DNA of 11,427 nt from G001797105 sp964528155 (GTDB lineage Bacteria; Chloroflexota; Anaerolineae; Anaerolineales; E44-bin32): positions 1 to 11,427 of the forward strand of contig CAZGRL010000113.1 in assembly GCA_964528155.1 (NCBI GenBank). The letters run 5' to 3'. Below the pieces are notes generated by a model. The model was not told the origin of the DNA, searched no databases, and saw nothing but the letters and a program-made list of their open reading frames with translations. The position numbers and the translations under genes are program-made. Of this stretch, positions 1 to 6,799 are shown piece by piece (positions within the stretch are counted from its first letter, which is position 1; each line of letters starts with the position of its first letter).

Positions 1-240
1 CGAGAGGACCGGGGTGGACAGACCTCTGGTGTGCCAGTTGTCGTGCCAACGGCATTGCTGGGTAGCCACGTCTGGCAGAGATAACCGCTGAATGCATCTA
101 AGTGGGAAACTCGCCCCAAGATGAGATCCCTCACCCCGTCAAGGGGGTAAGGCCGCAGGTAGACTACCTGCTTGATAGGCGGCAGGTGTAAGCCTCGCAA
201 GAGGTTGAGCCAAGCCGTACTAATGGCCGAGGGCTTAACC
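1..240 (+). rRNA. rrl: 23S ribosomal RNA, 3' end (partial)
   Basis: This is the 3'-terminal part of a 23S rRNA. The window opens inside the sarcin-ricin loop (cgagaggacc), which corresponds to about position 2658 of E. coli 23S. It continues through well-conserved domain VI segments such as gctgaatgcatctaagtggg and the terminal gccgtactaatggccgag. The 3' end is placed at the gggcttaacc element that pairs with the 23S 5' end. The roughly 240 bases left match what E. coli has from that point. The 5' part lies outside the window. It is followed by a 5S gene on the same strand, so this is the distal end of an rRNA operon. The exact 3' end could differ by a few bases. Confidence 0.97.
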
Positions 241-270
241 CGTGGTGCGGAGAACTTGGCGCTTTTCGAC

Positions 271-362
271 GATCAGCAATAAGCAATAAGCAGTCAGCAA
301 TAAGCAAGACCCAAGAATAGGGTCTTGGCTTATTGCTTATGGCTTACTGCTTGCTGCTTGAC
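271..362. repeat. Heptamer-repeat hairpin in the 23S-5S spacer
   Basis: The spacer carries a long imperfect inverted repeat. The best helix is 296-312 with 320-337 (about 17 pairs, one bulged G at 327) around the loop aagaata (313-319). After a few mismatches it continues as 281-291 with 342-352. Both arms consist of degenerate 7-base units such as agcaata, agcagtc, agtaagc and aataagc, so the arms are tandem repeats as well as complements. The element is AT-rich against its GC-rich surroundings. It would be transcribed in the rRNA precursor and fold between the two mature RNAs. It resembles the short tandem heptamer repeats known from cyanobacteria and other bacteria; that kinship is inferred. 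A role as a processing site for a double-strand RNase is possible. Confidence 0.85.
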
Positions 363-402
363 ACGCTATTCAGTTGTAACAACCAAAGACTCAGGGGATT
401 CG

Positions 403-524
403 TCCCTTGGTGATTGAAGCGGCGGGGGTACACCCGGTCCCATCTCGAACCCGGTAGTTAAGCCCGCCAGCGCCGATGGTACTTGGCTGGTAACGGCCTG
501 GGAGAGTAGGTCATCGCCAAGGGA
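403..524 (+). rRNA. rrf: 5S ribosomal RNA
   Basis: This is a complete 5S rRNA of about 122 bases. The terminal helix is formed by tcccttggtg (403-412) and cgccaaggga (515-524), with one G-U pair. The conserved 5S core is present: cccatctcgaacccggtagt followed by taagcccgccagcgccgatg, then ggtactt and the gggagagtagg segment before the 3' stem. It lies about 160 bases downstream of the 23S end with no tRNA between them, the usual order for a bacterial rRNA operon. Ends are set from the helix and may be off by one or two bases. No clear intrinsic terminator with a T-run is visible in 525-640. Confidence 0.96.
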
Positions 525-640
525 CTTCTCATTTAACCAGTGGGCTCGGATCCGGGTCCGGCTGGACGGCCGGGAGGCATGGCCCGCGATCACGGTCTAT
601 CTGGGGCGACTGTGCTCTTCTACAAGAGGCCGCCCGGAAA

Positions 641-2008
641 TCACCAGTAGTAAAGCCCCAAAAGCTGCATAAGGACTGTCTGCCCCATCACCAGATATAA
701 CAATGCATTCTCCCTGTGGGGCATCAGTGGATCATCCCGCAAGACATAGGCAATCGGCATCAGGAATGAAGGGAAGATGAAAAGCGCGATGCGTGCAGTC
801 TCGCCAGTATCGAACAAACCAGTCAAGAAAGCTCCCAGCAACACCGCGATAGAGACATAGCTGGCAAGCACAAGTGGTTCGCGCCATGTCCTTGATCTGC
901 CCAGCGCGCGGATGAAGAGCAGCAGAAGAAACGGCCCCGAAAAGACGATCAACTCCGCAATGTCCTCGATTCTGGTCAGGATGTATGGAGCCGCCAAGGA
1001 AGGTGCGCGGGAGCCGACGGCTGAAACGGCGGTTGAGTAGGAAACCAGGTAGTTGAAACCTACCAGCCGGTCTGCCACAAGATAGATGACAGCCACAAGC
1101 CCGGCAGAAAAGGTGAAGCGTGTGATCTGTCTCCTGCTGGCCAATTCGTAGGCGAGCAGCCCAGGCAGGATCAGGGCCACTCCGAAAGTCAAAGTCGATG
1201 TGGCGAAGAGCATCAGGGTCATCCCCGGAATCGCGAGGCGCCAGTCTCGACGGGCAACGAAGTACAGGGCTCCCAAGGCTCCGCAGGCCACCAGGGCGTC
1301 GATGCTGGCCGCGAAGTAGATTTGCACGGCAGGCATGACGATAAACAGAAGTGAGATGTATCTGGCCAGCCGCTGGTCCTTCAACTCATTCCGCAAGATC
1401 CCGTAGATGAACAACATCGAGGAGGAGGTCGCGATCAGTGCTATGCCGACTGAAATCAGGGCCGGATCTCCGAGCAGGCGGTACAAGAAGTAGATTGACA
1501 GAACCGCCCCTGGAGGGTGGGTCCGCGAATGCATTCCAAGCGTGGGCTGCAGCCTATTGAAATCCCGGACGAATTCGAGCGGGGCGGAGATGTTCACGGC
1601 ATCCTGGAAATACTGTTCCCCCTGCGCGCCGCCGCGTGCCACAGGGATGCGAAATCCGACACTCCAGCCCTGGAGGAGATTCGAGCCAAGGACCATTGCG
1701 ATCCCCATGAGGACGACCAGAGGAAAGTAGCGAGATGCGATTCTGTAGTGCTGGACGGCCAGGTAGAAGATACCGGAAAGGACCGCGGCCACCAGGACCT
1801 GACTGAATTGTGGGATCCGGGCGGCAAACTCACTCAAAGGCCAATTGGGGGGGCAAAAGGATACGGATTGATCGGCCAAGCCGGCACAAAGTGCACCAAC
1901 AGCGAAATGGGCTACCAGGAGAACAATCGCCCACGCGCAACAGAAGAGGGCAACCATCTTCCTTTCAGCTAGCCATTTGGGCCGTGGCCTTGCAGCGGAC
2001 TGGTTCAC
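641..2008 (-). CDS. Multi-pass membrane protein, putative GT-C-type glycosyltransferase
   Basis: This encodes a 455-residue, very hydrophobic protein with roughly ten or more predicted membrane segments, the first at about residues 19-42. After the second or third segment comes a long polar loop containing YFQDAVN (133-139) and the motif THPPG (163-167). An acidic residue followed by an HPP motif in an early external loop is typical of PMT/ArnT-like GT-C glycosyltransferases, which use polyprenyl-phosphate sugars outside the membrane. A later GETARIALFIFP segment near residue 400 fits the same fold. The acceptor and sugar cannot be read from the sequence. The start is GTG at 2008 without a clear ribosome binding site; ATG at residue 18 (KMVALF) is an alternative, but its AGGA lies too close. 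It is convergent to the 5S gene and has no operon partner. The family call is moderate; membrane nature is certain. Confidence 0.75.
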   Translation of the reverse strand: MNQSAARPRPKWLAERKMVALFCCAWAIVLLVAHFAVGALCAGLADQSVSFCPPNWPLSEFAARIPQFSQVLVAAVLSGIFYLAVQHYRIASRYFPLVVLMGIAMVLGSNLLQGWSVGFRIPVARGGAQGEQYFQDAVNISAPLEFVRDFNRLQPTLGMHSRTHPPGAVLSIYFLYRLLGDPALISVGIALIATSSSMLFIYGILRNELKDQRLARYISLLFIVMPAVQIYFAASIDALVACGALGALYFVARRDWRLAIPGMTLMLFATSTLTFGVALILPGLLAYELASRRQITRFTFSAGLVAVIYLVADRLVGFNYLVSYSTAVSAVGSRAPSLAAPYILTRIEDIAELIVFSGPFLLLLFIRALGRSRTWREPLVLASYVSIAVLLGAFLTGLFDTGETARIALFIFPSFLMPIAYVLRDDPLMPHRENALLYLVMGQTVLMQLLGLYYW

Positions 2009-2635
2009 AACAGGCGTTTTGGCGTAGGAGTGTTCACGCGGTGGAAGTCATGCTCCAGACAACAGAGGTGGCACAACTCTTTCAGGGGTTCCGAGGCGCG
2101 GACAGAGGGGCAGACTCGATCTCCGGCATCGCGGGCGTCACCGCCAGCCGGGCTGTGGAAGGACCTGCTCTTTGCATCATACCATGTGGGGCGTTCCGCT
2201 GTCGGATGTCGGCCCGGGGCGGCTTCGGTTCCTTCTCGGTTCCGCCGACACGGGATAAGTCTCACCGCCCTGTAGCGCCGCTACGATCTCTGATCGGGTT
2301 CTTCTCGATGAAAGGAGAGAGAGCTGCCTACGAAGTTCTGCGGGTTGACCGGCGGGCATCGCGACGCGACGTCATTCTGACGGCTCCGGAAAGGCGCCAT
2401 CGCGATCTACTTGTTTGCCTTGCGTATTCCTGGCCGCGATCCATGTCCACAGGCCCGGCCCAAGACCAAATGCCCGGAGAATCCTCACCATCCATCTGAC
2501 ACGCCGAGGCGAGAACCATGCTTTGGGTGACATCGCAACCGTGCAGTGCCCGACCAATCTCTCGAGAAGCATCGCGGCGCGACATACGCGGTGCTTTCCG
2601 AGTATGCTCGATCGATCGGCTCAGCACGGTGTACT
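2009..2635. other. Gene-poor interval, no supportable CDS
   Basis: About 630 bases separate the membrane protein from the second DtxR gene. Several short open frames of 60-110 codons overlap here on both strands (for example 2328-2627 and 2005-2265 minus, 2415-2675 plus). Their products are rich in Arg, Ser and Pro, have no hydrophobic core or recognisable motif, and contradict each other, as expected of GC-rich non-coding DNA. The minus frame ending at 2005 overlaps the GTG of the membrane protein by four bases, but its protein looks random. Small inverted repeats occur (gtagc-gcc-gctac at 2272-2284, the palindrome cgatcgatcg near 2610), without T-runs. It may hold the promoter of the membrane protein and the end of the iron operon, or the remains of a decayed gene. 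Confidence 0.5.
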
Positions 2636-3340
2636 TCAGCTCTGGCTTGACGGTGCCGGCTCCCGCTCCGGCTGAACGAAGACGCGCTCGCCAAGCGTCT
2701 CCCCCAACACCACGGTCTCGGCCTTGCCTTCTACCTGCAACTTCAACGTTTGATCGAACGGCGACCGCTCCAACAGAGTCACCCGCGCCGACGGGCGCAG
2801 ACCGAGCGAGCCCAGGTGCCGTAGCAGCGCCGGATCGCGATCGGCCGTGACCCGGCGGACCACGCCCGACGTGCCGGCCGGCAGATCTTTGAGGCTCAGG
2901 TTATTCGTGACGGGCAACTTGAGTCTTACATCCGGGATCGGGTCGCCGTGGGGGTCATGCTGCGGATCGCCAAGCCGCTCGGAGATCCGGGCCTCGAGCC
3001 GCTCGGACAACACGTGCTCGAGCAACTCGGCTTCGTCGTGGACCTCGTCCCAATCCAGTCCCAGCGCCTCATGCAAGAAGAGCTCGATCAAGCGGTGGTG
3101 TCGGATGACCTCCAGCGCCACCAGCCGGCCCTTCTTCGTCAACGCCACGCCGTGATGCTTCTGATAGTCCAGCAGAGGCGGTTTCATGCCCGCAAGGGTC
3201 TGCGCCATGCCTGTCGCCGAGGCGGGCGTGATCTCCAAATACCGGGCCAATTCACCGGTTGACACACGCCCTTCGTCCGACGTCAACTCATAAACGCCCT
3301 TCAGATAATCTTCGATCGATTGTGAGCGTCTCGGTTCCAT
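2636..3340 (-). CDS. DtxR/MntR-family metal-dependent transcriptional regulator
   Basis: A 234-residue protein with the full three-domain layout of long DtxR-type repressors. It has a winged helix (about 8-75, helix-turn-helix around STGELARYLEITPASATGM), a metal-binding dimerisation domain (about 76-140) and a C-terminal SH3/FeoA-like domain (about 147-224). Aligned by eye with DtxR and MntR, the metal ligands are D11, H82, H101, E105, E108 and H109 in the HDEAELLEH segment, followed by DPHGDPIP. The Met and Cys of DtxR are replaced by Asp and Glu as in MntR, which leaves Fe(II) versus Mn(II) open. The start is ATG 3340 with GGGAG about 10 bases upstream. It lies 66 bases downstream of the membrane half of FeoB on the same strand, so it is probably the last gene of the iron cluster and may repress the operator at 6787-6810. 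Confidence 0.93.
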   Translation of the reverse strand: MEPRRSQSIEDYLKGVYELTSDEGRVSTGELARYLEITPASATGMAQTLAGMKPPLLDYQKHHGVALTKKGRLVALEVIRHHRLIELFLHEALGLDWDEVHDEAELLEHVLSERLEARISERLGDPQHDPHGDPIPDVRLKLPVTNNLSLKDLPAGTSGVVRRVTADRDPALLRHLGSLGLRPSARVTLLERSPFDQTLKLQVEGKAETVVLGETLGERVFVQPEREPAPSSQS

Positions 3341-3367
3341 CGTCTGTGTGTCTCCCGACGACTCGAT

Positions 3368-3399
3368 CCGGAGGGCTCGGGCGCGCCCGAGCCCTCCGG
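3368..3399. repeat. Perfect 32-bp GC-rich palindrome between feoB and dtxR
   Basis: The sequence ccggagggctcgggcg is followed directly by its exact reverse complement. As RNA on the minus strand it would form a 14-pair stem with a GCGC-containing tetraloop, just after the feoB stop (3407) and before the dtxR start (3340). No T-run follows on either strand, so it is not a classic intrinsic terminator. It could still end or attenuate transcription, protect the feo mRNA from 3' decay and so lower dtxR expression, or bind a dimeric protein as DNA. The structure is certain; the role is inference. Confidence 0.8.
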
Positions 3400-3406
3400 C
3401 GATCGG

Positions 3407-4852
3407 TTAAATCCCGGCTGCCAGCAAATGCCAAACCTGGGCGACGACGAACGTGACGCCGAAGCCCATCACAAGCGGCATCAACGTCGAGACGACGGTC
3501 CATTTCAGACTGCCCGTTTCTCTATAGATCGTGTAGATCGTCGTGCTGCACGGGTTGTGGATCAGGCTGAACAGCATCAGGTTGACGGCGGTCAGCACCG
3601 TCCAGCCGCCGGCACCGAGCAGAGAGCGCAATGCCTGTTGCGAGTCAAGCTGGAAGATCACGCCGGCGCCCTGGCCCACGCCCGTGACGCCGGTCATCAA
3701 GACGGTCAACATCAGGATGGTCGGGATGACGATTTCGTTGGCCGGGATGGCGATGATGTAGGCGAGCATGATCACACCATTCAAGCCGATGAGCAAGCCC
3801 ACTGGATCCAGAAAATGGACGATGTATTCGGCCAGGCTCAGTCCGGCGATGTGGACGTTGGCCACGATCCAGATCACAAACCCGGCCGGGGCGGCGAAGA
3901 CAACTGCGCGCCACAGGATGTAGATCGTGCGGTCGATGATTGAGGTGTACAGAGTCTGCAACACGCGCGGCGGCCGGTAGGGGGGCAGCTCGAGGCTGAA
4001 GGTTGACGGCTGACCCTTAAGCATGGTACGGCTCAACCCCCACGATGTGACAAACGTCAGGCCGACGCCGAGCAATGCGATGGCGACGACGGATGCGGCT
4101 GAGATCAGACCGGCCAACTGCGCCGAGACCAATGTGCCCAGGAACACAGTGGCAATGAGGATTTGCGTCGGCCAACGGCCGTTGCACAGGGCGAAGTTGT
4201 TGGTGATGATGGCGATCAATCGCTCGCGCGGGCTGTCGATGATGCGGGTGGCCACGACGCCGGCGGCGTTGCAGCCGAAACCCATCATCATGGTCAACGA
4301 CTGTTTGCCGTGGGCGCCGGCTTTCTTGAAGACGTTATCCAGATTGAAGGCCACCCTCGGCAGGTAACCGAAGTCTTCGAGCAGGGTGAAGAGTGGGAAG
4401 AAGATGGCCATCGGCGGAAGCATGACGCTCACCACCCAGGCCGTGCTCAGGTATATGCCGTCGATCAGCGGACCGCTCACCCAGTTGGGGATGAGAATGG
4501 CTTCAGCGCCCGCCTTGAGTGCCGGGTAGATTCTGCCGATCAAGAGCGAGGCGATCATGTCCGATGGGATGTTGGCCCCGGTAATGGTGATCCAGAAGAC
4601 AAGCATGAACAGGAGCAGCATGATCGGGAAGCCCCACACGCGGCTTGTGACCAGGCGGTCGATGGTCCGATCCAGATCGAAGCCGGGTTTCTCCCCTTCG
4701 CGAGTGACGGCTCGATCGGCCAGGCGTGCCGCATCGGCGTAAACCGCCTCGACGATGCGGTCGTGGTAGTCCCGCCCGAGCTCCCAGCGGAGGGCGTTGG
4801 CGCTCTCGAGGATGTTCTGAATGGCGCCCGAGTCGGAAGGGATAGCGCTCAT
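3407..4852 (-). CDS. feoB: FeoB membrane half: Fe(II) permease domain of split FeoB
   Basis: A 481-residue protein corresponding to the C-terminal two thirds of FeoB, the inner-membrane ferrous iron transporter. Residues 1-70 are soluble and helical (…EAVYADAARLADRAV… and DRTIDRLVTSRVWGFPI) and match the end of the FeoB GDI helical domain and its link to the first membrane helix. The rest contains the two Gate domains. Visible landmarks are GFGCNAAGV (191-199), CNGRWPT (223-229), NEIVIP (372-377) and HNPCSTTI (432-439). The CNGR(F/W)PT form belongs to the clostridial-type FeoB subclass rather than the E. coli CSARLP form. The start ATG overlaps the stop of the GTPase half by ATGA (4849-4852), so translation is probably coupled. 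Together the halves make about 759 residues, the usual size of an intact FeoB. No GTPase motifs occur here, so it must work with its upstream neighbour. Confidence 0.94.
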   Translation of the reverse strand: MSAIPSDSGAIQNILESANALRWELGRDYHDRIVEAVYADAARLADRAVTREGEKPGFDLDRTIDRLVTSRVWGFPIMLLLFMLVFWITITGANIPSDMIASLLIGRIYPALKAGAEAILIPNWVSGPLIDGIYLSTAWVVSVMLPPMAIFFPLFTLLEDFGYLPRVAFNLDNVFKKAGAHGKQSLTMMMGFGCNAAGVVATRIIDSPRERLIAIITNNFALCNGRWPTQILIATVFLGTLVSAQLAGLISAASVVAIALLGVGLTFVTSWGLSRTMLKGQPSTFSLELPPYRPPRVLQTLYTSIIDRTIYILWRAVVFAAPAGFVIWIVANVHIAGLSLAEYIVHFLDPVGLLIGLNGVIMLAYIIAIPANEIVIPTILMLTVLMTGVTGVGQGAGVIFQLDSQQALRSLLGAGGWTVLTAVNLMLFSLIHNPCSTTIYTIYRETGSLKWTVVSTLMPLVMGFGVTFVVAQVWHLLAAGI

Positions 4853-5685
4853 GCTGACACCCCTGCCAACTGGCTGCCTTCAACAGCGATCTGTGAGGCG
4901 CCCTCAAGCTCTCCCAACTCACCGCGACGGATTGCCTCGGCGATGCGTGTGTCGCCGTCCAAGAGCCGCAGCGCCACCCAACGCGCGCTGGTCAGATTGG
5001 GGAAGACAGACTGGATCTGGTTCGCCAGGCCGGCCACAGCCCTCTCGACCTCGGGGGACACCCCGCCGATGCGGTGTGGCTTGCAGATCGTCCGCCCGCT
5101 GGCGACATCGTGAATGGCCGCCAACAACTCGGGCATGCCCTGGCGGTAGCGCGCCGCCGTCGGAACGACGGGAACGCCCAGATCGCGCGCCAGACGGCGC
5201 TCGTCGACGGTGAGATGGTGCCGACGGGCTTCATCAACCAAATTGAGGCAGACGACAACCCGACCGGTGATCTCCAGGACTTGAAGGACAAGGTTGAGAT
5301 TGCGCTCCAGCCGGGTGGCATCAACCACGACGACGGTTACATCGGGATTGCCGAAAAGGATGAAGTCACGGGCGATCTCCTCGTCCGTGCTGGTCGAGAG
5401 AAGCGAGTACGTCCCCGGCAGGTCGACAAGCTTGAAGCGCGTGTCAGCATACTCGAAGCCGCCTTCCGCCCGAGTAACGGTCTTGCCCGGCCAGTTCCCC
5501 GTATGTTGGCGTAGCCCCGTCAACGCGTTGAAAACGGTGCTCTTGCCGGTGTTCGGGTTGCCGGCCAAAGCCACGACGTAGTCCCAATCCTGCATGTCCA
5601 CGCCGAGACGCAAGAGACTGCCGGCGTTGTGTACCGGACACGCCTCGCATCCCCCCGCGGGCATCAGTTCTATCTCATCACTCAT
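4849..5685 (-). CDS. feoB: FeoB GTPase half: G domain and start of GDI domain of split FeoB
   Basis: A 278-residue protein equal to the cytoplasmic N-terminal part of FeoB, the GTPase that drives or gates Fe(II) import. G motifs are intact: G1 GNPNTGKS (42-49), the G2 region HTGNWPGKTV (61-70), G3 DLPG (88-91), G4 NLVD (148-151, where NMxD is more usual) and a G5-like PTAARY (175-180). Residues 195-278 are the first part of the GDI helical domain. The protein then stops where most FeoB proteins run on into the membrane domain. The extreme N-terminus has CEAC (13-16), a CxxC pair absent from E. coli FeoB. The start ATG at 5685 overlaps the stop of the upstream gene by ATGA and is preceded by a strong GAGGAGG site about 7 bases away. 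The small final overlap with the membrane half implies equal production of both parts. Confidence 0.95.
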   Translation of the reverse strand: MSDEIELMPAGGCEACPVHNAGSLLRLGVDMQDWDYVVALAGNPNTGKSTVFNALTGLRQHTGNWPGKTVTRAEGGFEYADTRFKLVDLPGTYSLLSTSTDEEIARDFILFGNPDVTVVVVDATRLERNLNLVLQVLEITGRVVVCLNLVDEARRHHLTVDERRLARDLGVPVVPTAARYRQGMPELLAAIHDVASGRTICKPHRIGGVSPEVERAVAGLANQIQSVFPNLTSARWVALRLLDGDTRIAEAIRRGELGELEGASQIAVEGSQLAGVSA

Positions 5686-6713
5686 GAACCAACCTCCTCA
5701 GGCGAAGTAACAGAAATCTGGTCGGCCTGCTCGCGGCGGAGGGCGATCAGCGCCCCTCGGACGACATATGCCGTCGGATCACCGCCTGGACTGCGCAGCC
5801 CGGCTTCAATCAGCGTTCCTGGAAGAAGGCCCAGATCCATCAGGCGCCTCCGCTCGGGGCCTCGAGTCGCCTGACTGATGGCGACCACTCGAGCCTGCTC
5901 TCCAACCTCGAGCGTCGAAAGCTTGCGCCGCTCGACTTCCGATTGTGGCGCCGGCGCGCGGATGGGAAGGACCGTGACATTGTTGGCGACGATGGGGGCC
6001 AACGTGTGCTCGCGGGTCGCCGCCCAGAATGTAATCCGTTCGGGAGAACGTTGAATGACACGTAACTCCATGCCGGGGTGCAGACCTTCTGCAACCAGCT
6101 GGGCGTAGATCGCCGCCGGTTCGTCTTCGATGTGGATGACGCGCAAGTGATCGTCGACTGCCTGTGAGAGGGATACGCCCGCCATCGGGGCGATCTCCCC
6201 GGTCGAACCTGGGATCGGATCGCCGTGGGGATCGTAGAAAGGGTTGCCTAGGTGCTCGGCCAGATGGTCGGCCTGGCTTGGAGTGAGAACGTGCTCGATC
6301 GCTTCGGCGCGGTCGTGCCATTCCATTTCGGGATAGCCGGTCTCGTCGGCCAGGTGACGTTCCCACAGGCGATGGGCCCGCAGGATGTGCAGCGCGTACT
6401 CTCTTCCGTGGGCAGTCAACTGGATCTCACCGCCTTCCAGGTCAAGCAGGGCGTGCTTCTGCATCAACGGGAGCAGGCGGGCGACACGATCAAGGGGGGC
6501 GGAGAGCGCTCCTGCGAGGCGTTCGAGGCTCGGTGGTTCGGCCGTCAGGCTGAACTCATACAGATGCTTGAGGGCGTCTTCGATCAGGACGCGCTCCGAG
6601 GCCCGGCGAGCTTCTCTCCAGCGACTGGCCAACCCCCAGCGTGGCCAGAAGAGGATGGCGGCGACTGCGGCTACCCCGGCAGCGATCAAGAGGCGTACGA
6701 GCGGTTCGGGCAT
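5682..6713 (-). CDS. Membrane-anchored DtxR-family protein with C-terminal FeoA domain
   Basis: The protein is 343 residues from the chosen ATG. Domains in order: a hydrophobic anchor (about 5-23, flanked by Arg on the C-terminal side, so the bulk should be cytoplasmic); a winged helix (about 38-105); a DtxR metal-binding dimerisation domain (about 106-170) with D46, H114, H133, E137, E140, H141 and DPHGDPIP; an SH3-like segment (about 175-252); and a clear FeoA domain (about 265-335, with LMDLGLLPGTLIE). FeoA partners FeoB at the membrane, and this gene directly precedes feoB with a 4-base overlap and no other feoA nearby. It may therefore serve as both metal sensor and FeoA. The recognition helix (APLDRVARLLPLMQ) lacks the Ser/Thr seen in active DtxR proteins, so DNA binding is uncertain. 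ATG 6713 is preferred because AGGAA lies 7 bases upstream; the GTG at 6746 sits inside a hairpin without such a site. Confidence 0.88.
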   Translation of the reverse strand: MPEPLVRLLIAAGVAAVAAILFWPRWGLASRWREARRASERVLIEDALKHLYEFSLTAEPPSLERLAGALSAPLDRVARLLPLMQKHALLDLEGGEIQLTAHGREYALHILRAHRLWERHLADETGYPEMEWHDRAEAIEHVLTPSQADHLAEHLGNPFYDPHGDPIPGSTGEIAPMAGVSLSQAVDDHLRVIHIEDEPAAIYAQLVAEGLHPGMELRVIQRSPERITFWAATREHTLAPIVANNVTVLPIRAPAPQSEVERRKLSTLEVGEQARVVAISQATRGPERRRLMDLGLLPGTLIEAGLRSPGGDPTAYVVRGALIALRREQADQISVTSPEEVGS

Positions 6714-6740
6714 TCGGGTTTCCTGTCTGTTCTTCTTCCA

Positions 6741-6760
6741 CCCCACCTACGGCAGTGGGG
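6741..6760 (-). other. Short hairpin in the feo mRNA leader
   Basis: The stem ccccac (6741-6746) pairs with gtgggg (6755-6760) around an 8-base loop. It would lie in the 5' leader just after the predicted transcription start near 6765 and about 28 bases before the preferred ATG. It covers the alternative GTG start at 6746. It could stabilise the leader; a regulatory role is speculative. Confidence 0.5.
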
Positions 6761-6771
6761 ACCGGCCTTTT

Positions 6772-6799
6772 ATTCTAGCAGAAAAAAGAATTTTGGCAA
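6772..6799 (-). promoter_or_regulatory. Sigma-70-like promoter of the feo cluster
   Basis: Read on the minus strand, a -35 box TTGCCA (6794-6799, consensus TTGACA) and a -10 box TAGAAT (6772-6777, consensus TATAAT) are separated by 16 bases. This predicts a start near 6765 and a leader of about 50 bases before ATG 6713. The spacer is T-rich. The match is one of the two best in the window and sits where the iron cluster needs a promoter. The -35 box is inside the near-palindrome at 6787-6810, so a bound repressor would block RNA polymerase. Confidence 0.72.

Noticed and set aside
271..362. CRISPR array or tRNA in the 23S-5S spacer
   Set aside because: The 7-base units are too short and lack spacers, and no cloverleaf can be drawn.
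366..593. Minus-strand open frame of 75 codons across the 5S gene
   Set aside because: It lies antisense to a clear 5S rRNA and has no protein-like features.
615..628. Short hairpin ctctt-ctac-aagag as rRNA operon terminator
   Set aside because: The stem has only five pairs and no T-run follows.
1517..1972. Plus-strand open frame of 151 codons
   Set aside because: It is antisense to the membrane protein, whose hydrophobic pattern and THPPG motif show the true frame.
2005..2265. Minus-strand frame of 86 codons ending in a 4-base overlap with the membrane protein start
   Set aside because: The overlap looks like coupling, but the protein is of low complexity, the start is a weak GTG and no motif is present.
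2328..2627. Minus-strand frame of 99 codons next to the dtxR gene
   Set aside because: It is Arg/Ser-rich, unrecognisable, and overlaps other equally open frames on both strands.
4849..4852. Sequencing error breaking an intact feoB
   Set aside because: The second gene has its own ATG at the overlap, and the same ATGA arrangement joins the previous gene pair; not excluded, hence listed as checkable.
4163..5113. Plus-strand open frame of 316 codons
   Set aside because: It is antisense to both FeoB halves, whose G motifs and gate motifs are unambiguous.
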